In this document: positions 60,976-64,000 of the stretch, in pieces
How the letters are laid out: each line of letters opens with the position of its first letter
How positions within the stretch are numbered: the first letter of the stretch is position 1
Source: Eubacterium sp. ER2
Lineage (GTDB): Bacteria; Bacillota; Clostridia; Lachnospirales; Lachnospiraceae
DNA length: 64,000 nucleotides
NCBI RefSeq assembly: GCF_000765215.1
Contig: NZ_JPJE01000018.1
Span: 62,001 to 126,000 of the forward strand
Direction: 5' to 3'
The notes under the pieces: model-generated
What the model was told of the DNA's origin: nothing
The model's database searches: none
The model's input: the letters and a program-made list of their open reading frames with translations, nothing else
Program-made: the position numbers and the translations under genes

Positions 60976-61302
60976 GTGATCTTTATTACAGGAGGAAGCT
61001 GTCAGGGGAAGGTGGCCTTTGCGAAGGAACAGTTTCCGGAGCGGATCCTTATGCCTGCCTATCAGTTTTCTGTGGAGAAATACGTGAAGGAGGGAAAGGA
61101 TCCTGTGGAACAGACGGAGGCCATGTTGCAAATGAACCCGGAAGTTGTTATTATTATGAGTGAAATGGGCTGCGGCATGGTGCCGGAGAAGGCGGAGGAT
61201 CGGATCCTGCGAGAGCAGGTTGGCCGGGTCGGCTGCTATCTGGCGGACATGGCTGACAGAGTATACCGGGTGACAGCCGGCATCGGCGAGCGCATCAAAT
61301 AG
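60976..61302 (+). CDS. Short CobU-like protein 2, altered P-loop
   Basis: 108 residues from GTG 60976. IFITGGSCQGKVAFAKE starts like CobU, but the P-loop Ser/Thr is Val. The C-terminal stretch SEMGCGMVPEKAEDRILREQVGRVGCYLADMADRVYRVTAGIGERIK closely follows the CobU pattern (SNEVGxGIVP...GxxNQxLAxxADxVYxVxAG). It is more degenerate than its neighbour at the nucleotide site but better conserved at the C-terminus. The pair could work as a heteromer. Confidence 0.75.
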   Translation: MIFITGGSCQGKVAFAKEQFPERILMPAYQFSVEKYVKEGKDPVEQTEAMLQMNPEVVIIMSEMGCGMVPEKAEDRILREQVGRVGCYLADMADRVYRVTAGIGERIK

Positions 61303-61375
61303 GAAGATACAGGCAGGGCTTTCGCCGTATCAAGGGAAGCCTGTGTACGAAAGAATGGTTTTATGGAGGTACAAG

Positions 61376-61852
61376 ATGAGAGTTGCGATTATAACAGCAA
61401 ATACGGCAGTTTACAGAGAAAAAGAGGAAGACACTGCAGGAAAAGTGATCAGAAAGCTGATTGAGCAGGCTGGACACACCATCGTGTTCCAGAAGGCTCT
61501 GCCCTGTGACAGGACGGTCCTCTCCACTGTCATGCAGAGAATGGCTGACGGACATCTGACAGACCTGATCCTTACGACAGGCGGGGCAGGCTGCAATGCC
61601 GGAGACTGCACGCCGGAGGCCACCATGGACGTGGTGGAGAGACCGGTCCTTGGCATACCCGAGGCCATGCGGGCGTACACCATGAAGCTGACAAAAAGAT
61701 CCATGCTCAACAGGAGCGCCGCCGGCATCAGAGGGGACGTTCTTATTGTCAATCTTCCTGGAAAGGCGGGAGCAGTCAAGCAGTGCCTGGAATATCTTCT
61801 GCCGGAGATCACCCATGCGGTGGAAGTGATCCAGAAGGCGCCCAGGGAGTAG
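61376..61852 (+). CDS. MoaB/Mog-family molybdopterin biosynthesis protein
   Basis: 158 residues from ATG 61376 (GGAGGT 6 bases upstream). MogA/MoaB fold: RVAIITANTAVYREKEEDTAGKVI, LILTTGGAGCNAGDCTPEATMDVV (the GGTGxxxRDxTPEA motif, with Ala and Ala-Gly substitutions), and NLPGKAGAVKQCLEYL. The family adenylylates molybdopterin. Changes in the central motif leave activity uncertain. No other moa genes in the window. 8 bp before the MBL gene. Confidence 0.85.
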   Translation: MRVAIITANTAVYREKEEDTAGKVIRKLIEQAGHTIVFQKALPCDRTVLSTVMQRMADGHLTDLILTTGGAGCNAGDCTPEATMDVVERPVLGIPEAMRAYTMKLTKRSMLNRSAAGIRGDVLIVNLPGKAGAVKQCLEYLLPEITHAVEVIQKAPRE

Positions 61853-61859
61853 AGCGTAT

Positions 61860-62579
61860 ATGATGAAGATCACATACATCCAGCACAGCGGGTTCGCGGT
61901 GGAGCTGGCGGACAAGGTTCTGATTTTTGATTACTACAAGGGAGAGCTTCCCTCTTTTGAAAGTGACAGGGATGTGTACGTCTTCGTAAGCCACAGGCAT
62001 TACGATCACTTTCAGAGATCCATTTTCCAGTGGGCGAAAGAGTTTCCCCGCATCACCTACATCCTGTCCGGTGATGTGAAGGAGGCAGTGCCGTCCTCCG
62101 CTCCAAAGGAGAAGATACATTTCGTGGGATCAGGAGAGAGGCTGCGGATTGGAGACGGAGAGGGCACATTTCTTGTGGAGACCCTGCGGTCTACAGATGA
62201 GGGCGTGGCCTTTGTGGTGGAGACTGAGGGACGGACTATCTATCACGCGGGGGATCTGAACTGGTGGCACTGGGAGGAGGAGACCGACAGGTACAACCAG
62301 CTTATGAAGAAGGCCTATCAGAAGGAGATCGGAAAGCTGGAGGGGCTGCACATTGACGCCGCCTTTGTCCCCCTGGACCCAAGGCTTGGGAAGGAGTATT
62401 ACTGGGGACTGGACTGGTTTATGCGCCATACGGATACAGATATCGTGTTCCCTATGCACATGCAGGGACAGTACGGTCTGTACGAACGGCTGATGGAGGA
62501 GAAAACGTCAGTCGGCTACAGAGACAGAGTGGCCCACATCACAGGGGAGGGCCAGGTCTTTACATTTGACAAAATCTGA
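61860..62579 (+). CDS. Metallo-beta-lactamase fold hydrolase (UlaG-like)
   Basis: 239 residues. Metal site: VSHRHYDHFQ (HxHxDH), HAGDLNWWHWEEE (Asp and bridging His), and a C-terminal His in VFPMHMQGQYG. The compact form without extra domains is that of UlaG/L-ascorbate-6-phosphate lactonase-like proteins, but the ula operon is absent. Start ATGATG at 61860; the ribosome site is weak. In the topB-to-rnhA run. Confidence 0.85.
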   Translation: MMKITYIQHSGFAVELADKVLIFDYYKGELPSFESDRDVYVFVSHRHYDHFQRSIFQWAKEFPRITYILSGDVKEAVPSSAPKEKIHFVGSGERLRIGDGEGTFLVETLRSTDEGVAFVVETEGRTIYHAGDLNWWHWEEETDRYNQLMKKAYQKEIGKLEGLHIDAAFVPLDPRLGKEYYWGLDWFMRHTDTDIVFPMHMQGQYGLYERLMEEKTSVGYRDRVAHITGEGQVFTFDKI

Positions 62580-62598
62580 CACGGGAGCTTAAAAATTT

Positions 62599-63084
62599 AT
62601 GCAGGTAAGGATATACACAGACGGGGCGGCAAGGGGCAATCCGGACGGACCGGGAGGCTATGGGGCCGTCCTTGAATATGTGGACACAAAGGGGCAGCTC
62701 CACACGAGGGAGCTGTCCCAGGGATACAAGAAGACCACCAACAACCGGATGGAGCTGATGGCGGTGATCGCCGCGCTGGAGGCGCTGAACAGGCCCTGCA
62801 GTGTGGAGCTCTACTCAGACTCCAAGTATGTGGTGGATGCCTTTAATCAGAACTGGATCGGCGGCTGGCTGAAAAAGGGCTGGAAGAGGGGCAAGAATGA
62901 GCCGGTGAAGAATGTGGACCTCTGGCAGCGGCTTTTGAAGGCAAAAGAGCCTCACCAGGTCCGGTTCATCTGGGTGAAGGGCCACGACGGCCATCCCCAG
63001 AACGAGAGGTGCGATACCCTGGCCACTACAGCGGCGGACGGGAAGGACCTGATCGAGGATACGGGGCTTGCCAGAAATTCATAA
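62599..63084 (+). CDS. rnhA: Ribonuclease HI
   Basis: 161 residues. Cleaves RNA in RNA-DNA hybrids. Acidic residues: Asp in [17 protein letters not shown], Glu in [13 protein letters not shown], Asp in [12 protein letters not shown], and Asp in [11 protein letters not shown], with the His of VKGHDGHPQ. Bacterial type with the basic handle ([20 protein letters not shown]). The promoter of rnpB overlaps its last codons. Together with rnhB at 39830, the cell has both RNase H types. Confidence 0.96.
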   Translation: MQVRIYTDGAARGNPDGPGGYGAVLEYVDTKGQLHTRELSQGYKKTTNNRMELMAVIAALEALNRPCSVELYSDSKYVVDAFNQNWIGGWLKKGWKRGKNEPVKNVDLWQRLLKAKEPHQVRFIWVKGHDGHPQNERCDTLATTAADGKDLIEDTGLARNS

Positions 63085-63096
63085 TTGTGATAAAAT
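63068..63096 (+). promoter_or_regulatory. Promoter of rnpB, overlapping the end of rnhA
   Basis: TTGCCA (63068-63073) and TAAAAT (63091-63096) with a 17-bp spacer; the -35 lies inside rnhA. Transcription would begin around 63103. Confidence 0.75.
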
Positions 63097-63109
63097 CGAA
63101 ATTCGTGAG

Positions 63110-63459
63110 ACCAGGTATAACAGGTGATCGCGGCTGCATATGCCGAAAGGCAGCAGGTGAGGAAAGTCCGGGCTTCACAGGGCAGGATGCCGGATAACGT
63201 CCGGTGGAGGCAACTCCAAGGCCAGTGCAACAGAAATGTACCGCCGGGATCTTCCCGGTAAGGGTGGAAGGGCAGTGTAAGAGACTACCGCCCTCCTGGT
63301 AACAGGAGGGGCACATGTAAACCCCATCCGAAGCAAGACCGGAACGAGACAATGCGGCGGCCCGCCGCGTCTCAGGTTGGTCGCTTGAGCCTGCCGGTGA
63401 CGGCAGGCCTAGATAGATGATCACCCAACGACATAACCCGGCTTATCGTTATGCCTGGT
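63110..63459 (+). ncRNA. rnpB: RNase P RNA, class A
   Basis: Catalytic RNA that matures tRNA 5' ends. Universal segments are present: GAGGAAAGTCCGGGCT (63161-63176), the ACAGAAA core (about 63230), and the 3' AGATAGATGATCACC followed by ACATAACCCGGCTTATCG (end near 63448). P1 forms between 63110-63121 and 63448-63459 (one G-U pair). Overall length (about 350 nt) fits class A. Confidence 0.97.
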
Positions 63460-63482
63460 TTTACACAATTACGACAATTGTT

Positions 63483-63525
63483 AATTCCAGACGTAACACT
63501 TTTAAAAAGTATTACGTCTGGAATT
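63483..63525 (+). other. Long perfect hairpin downstream of rnpB
   Basis: 14-bp perfect arms (63483-63496 with 63512-63525) around an inner 6-bp ACTTTT/AAAAGT stem. No T-run follows, so it is not a standard terminator. It may protect or position 3' processing of the rnpB transcript. Confidence 0.6.
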
Positions 63526-63560
63526 CATATAACTGGTGTATAAATGTGTACGACTATGAG

Positions 63561-63589
63561 AAAAAAGACTGCGTTTGCAGTCTTTTTTT
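63561..63589 (+). terminator. Terminator of rnpB
   Basis: 12-bp stem (63561-63572 with 63577-63588), GTTT loop, and at least seven T. About 100 bp beyond the mature RNA. Confidence 0.9.
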
Positions 63590-63660
63590 GTTGATAACAC
63601 ACAATATATTATGATACAAATTTCACAAAAATCGGGGGCGGATTATAGTAAAGATGACGA

Positions 63661-63689
63661 TTGACAAAATTATAACGATGAGATATAGT
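63661..63689 (+). promoter_or_regulatory. Promoter of the glycyl radical activase gene with overlapping dyad
   Basis: TTGACA (63661-63666) and TATAGT (63684-63689) with 17-bp spacer. TTATAAC (63670-63676) and GTTATAA (63688-63694) form an inverted repeat across the spacer and -10, a possible operator. Confidence 0.75.
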
Positions 63690-63756
63690 TATAACAACGA
63701 TTAGACTAAAGTTCAAACGATGGTTTATACAGCAGAAACATGTACAGGAGAGTGCG

Positions 63757-64000
63757 ATGAAAAATATAACAAACATACAGAAGTTTTCCATCCACGACGG
63801 CGACGGGATACGGACGACAGTTTTTTTCAAGGGGTGTCCGCTGAAATGCGAGTGGTGCCATAACCCGGAGACCCAGAGATTTGAAAAGGAAATGCAGGTA
63901 GACAGGGAAAAATGCACAGGGTGCGGCACCTGTCAGGCCGTCTGTCCGGCAGGTGCGGTACATATGGAGGAAGGGCAGCCTGTCCTGGAAGCGGAAGCCT
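63757..64000 (+). CDS. Glycyl radical enzyme activating protein, N-terminal part
   Basis: Runs off the right edge; 81 codons are visible. ATG 63757 has AGGAG 6 bases upstream. The radical SAM cluster Cys are in GCPLKCEWCHNPE (C-x3-C-x2-C), preceded by QKFSIHDGDGIRTTVFFKG, typical of pyruvate formate-lyase activase relatives. A second ferredoxin-like motif, CTGCGTCQAVCPAGAV, begins at about residue 53, which marks the activases of glycerol/diol dehydratases, choline lyase, hydroxyphenylacetate decarboxylase and similar enzymes. The cognate glycyl radical enzyme should lie just outside the window. Confidence 0.93.
   Translation, partial: MKNITNIQKFSIHDGDGIRTTVFFKGCPLKCEWCHNPETQRFEKEMQVDREKCTGCGTCQAVCPAGAVHMEEGQPVLEAEA

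Noticed and set aside
63483-63525. Long hairpin as the rnpB terminator
   Set aside because: No T-tract follows; a proper terminator is present at 63561-63589.
63417-63614. 65-codon frame overlapping the 3' end of rnpB
   Set aside because: Overlaps conserved RNase P core and the terminator; no ribosome site.
1-64000. CRISPR array or prophage
   Set aside because: No evenly spaced direct repeats with unique spacers, no cas genes, no phage structural or integrase genes were seen.

Overview
The window reads as chromosome from a medium-GC member of the Lachnospiraceae (anaerobic gut Clostridia). Reasons: low-GC-Gram-positive promoters (TTGACA/TATAAT with 17-bp spacers), purine-rich ribosome binding sites, a sortase-type surface protein, the Firmicutes order ylxM-ffh-rpsP-khpA-rimM-trmD followed by rplS-lepB-rbgA-rnhB-yraN, a class A RNase P RNA, and a glycyl-radical-enzyme activase at the right edge. 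Genus cannot be fixed from the sequence alone.

Layout. 1-630: 3' end of a wall-anchored surface protein. 738-7,666: amino-acid block leuB-ilvD-ilvB-serC-serA from one good promoter to one strong terminator. 7.7-13.8 kb: peptidoglycan deacetylase with wall-binding repeats, an ABC-F ATPase, a patatin lipase, YjbQ and an HD nucleotidase. 13.1-21.3 kb: a two-part four-carbon sugar-acid catabolic locus (GntR regulator; dehydrogenase and long DUF1537 kinase; then a separate promoter for DUF1537 kinase, PdxA2, GntP permease and DeoR regulator). The second part is a complete D-threonate-type route to dihydroxyacetone phosphate; the first lacks the expected isomerase and aldolase. 21.3-25.9 kb: divergent MerR regulator and an aminotransferase, Fe-alcohol dehydrogenase and YjiH membrane protein, with a textbook 19-bp-spacer MerR promoter. 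26-28.6 kb: a TruA homologue with Glu at the catalytic Asp position, a thioesterase, two overlapping unknown genes and a repeated Cys/Gly-rich microprotein. 28,611-30,353: an intact IS30-family insertion with 30-bp perfect inverted repeats.

30.4-42.7 kb: translation and secretion housekeeping (SRP, S16, KhpA, RimM, TrmD, L19, two signal peptidases around RbgA, RNase HII, YraN), interrupted by an M20 amidohydrolase/YfcC transporter pair with an attenuator-like leader, then PgeF and MscS. 42.8-49.4 kb: a DUF975-CmpB membrane fusion overlapping a metallophosphoesterase gene, tRNA-Thr(CGU), an HD protein, an RNase Z-like hydrolase, and an ABC importer without a binding protein. 49.6-55.5 kb: an LDH/MDH-family dehydrogenase, queH, argH, asd, and a divergent 4Fe-4S protein/Crp pair sharing an operator-like dyad. 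55.6-63.1 kb: ppk1, topB, a left-handed beta-helix acyltransferase, two short CobU-like proteins, MoaB/Mog, an MBL hydrolase and rnhA. 63.1-64 kb: rnpB with a long hairpin before its terminator, and the start of a glycyl radical activase gene.

No CRISPR array, prophage or T-box was seen. The most rewarding second looks are the MerR promoter and its uncharacterised operon, the Glu-substituted TruA homologue, the bipartite sugar-acid locus with shared ACAAAC repeats, the ABC-F with one degenerate ATP site, and the tandem short CobU-like genes. Promoters, operators and terminators were found by eye and are inferences.
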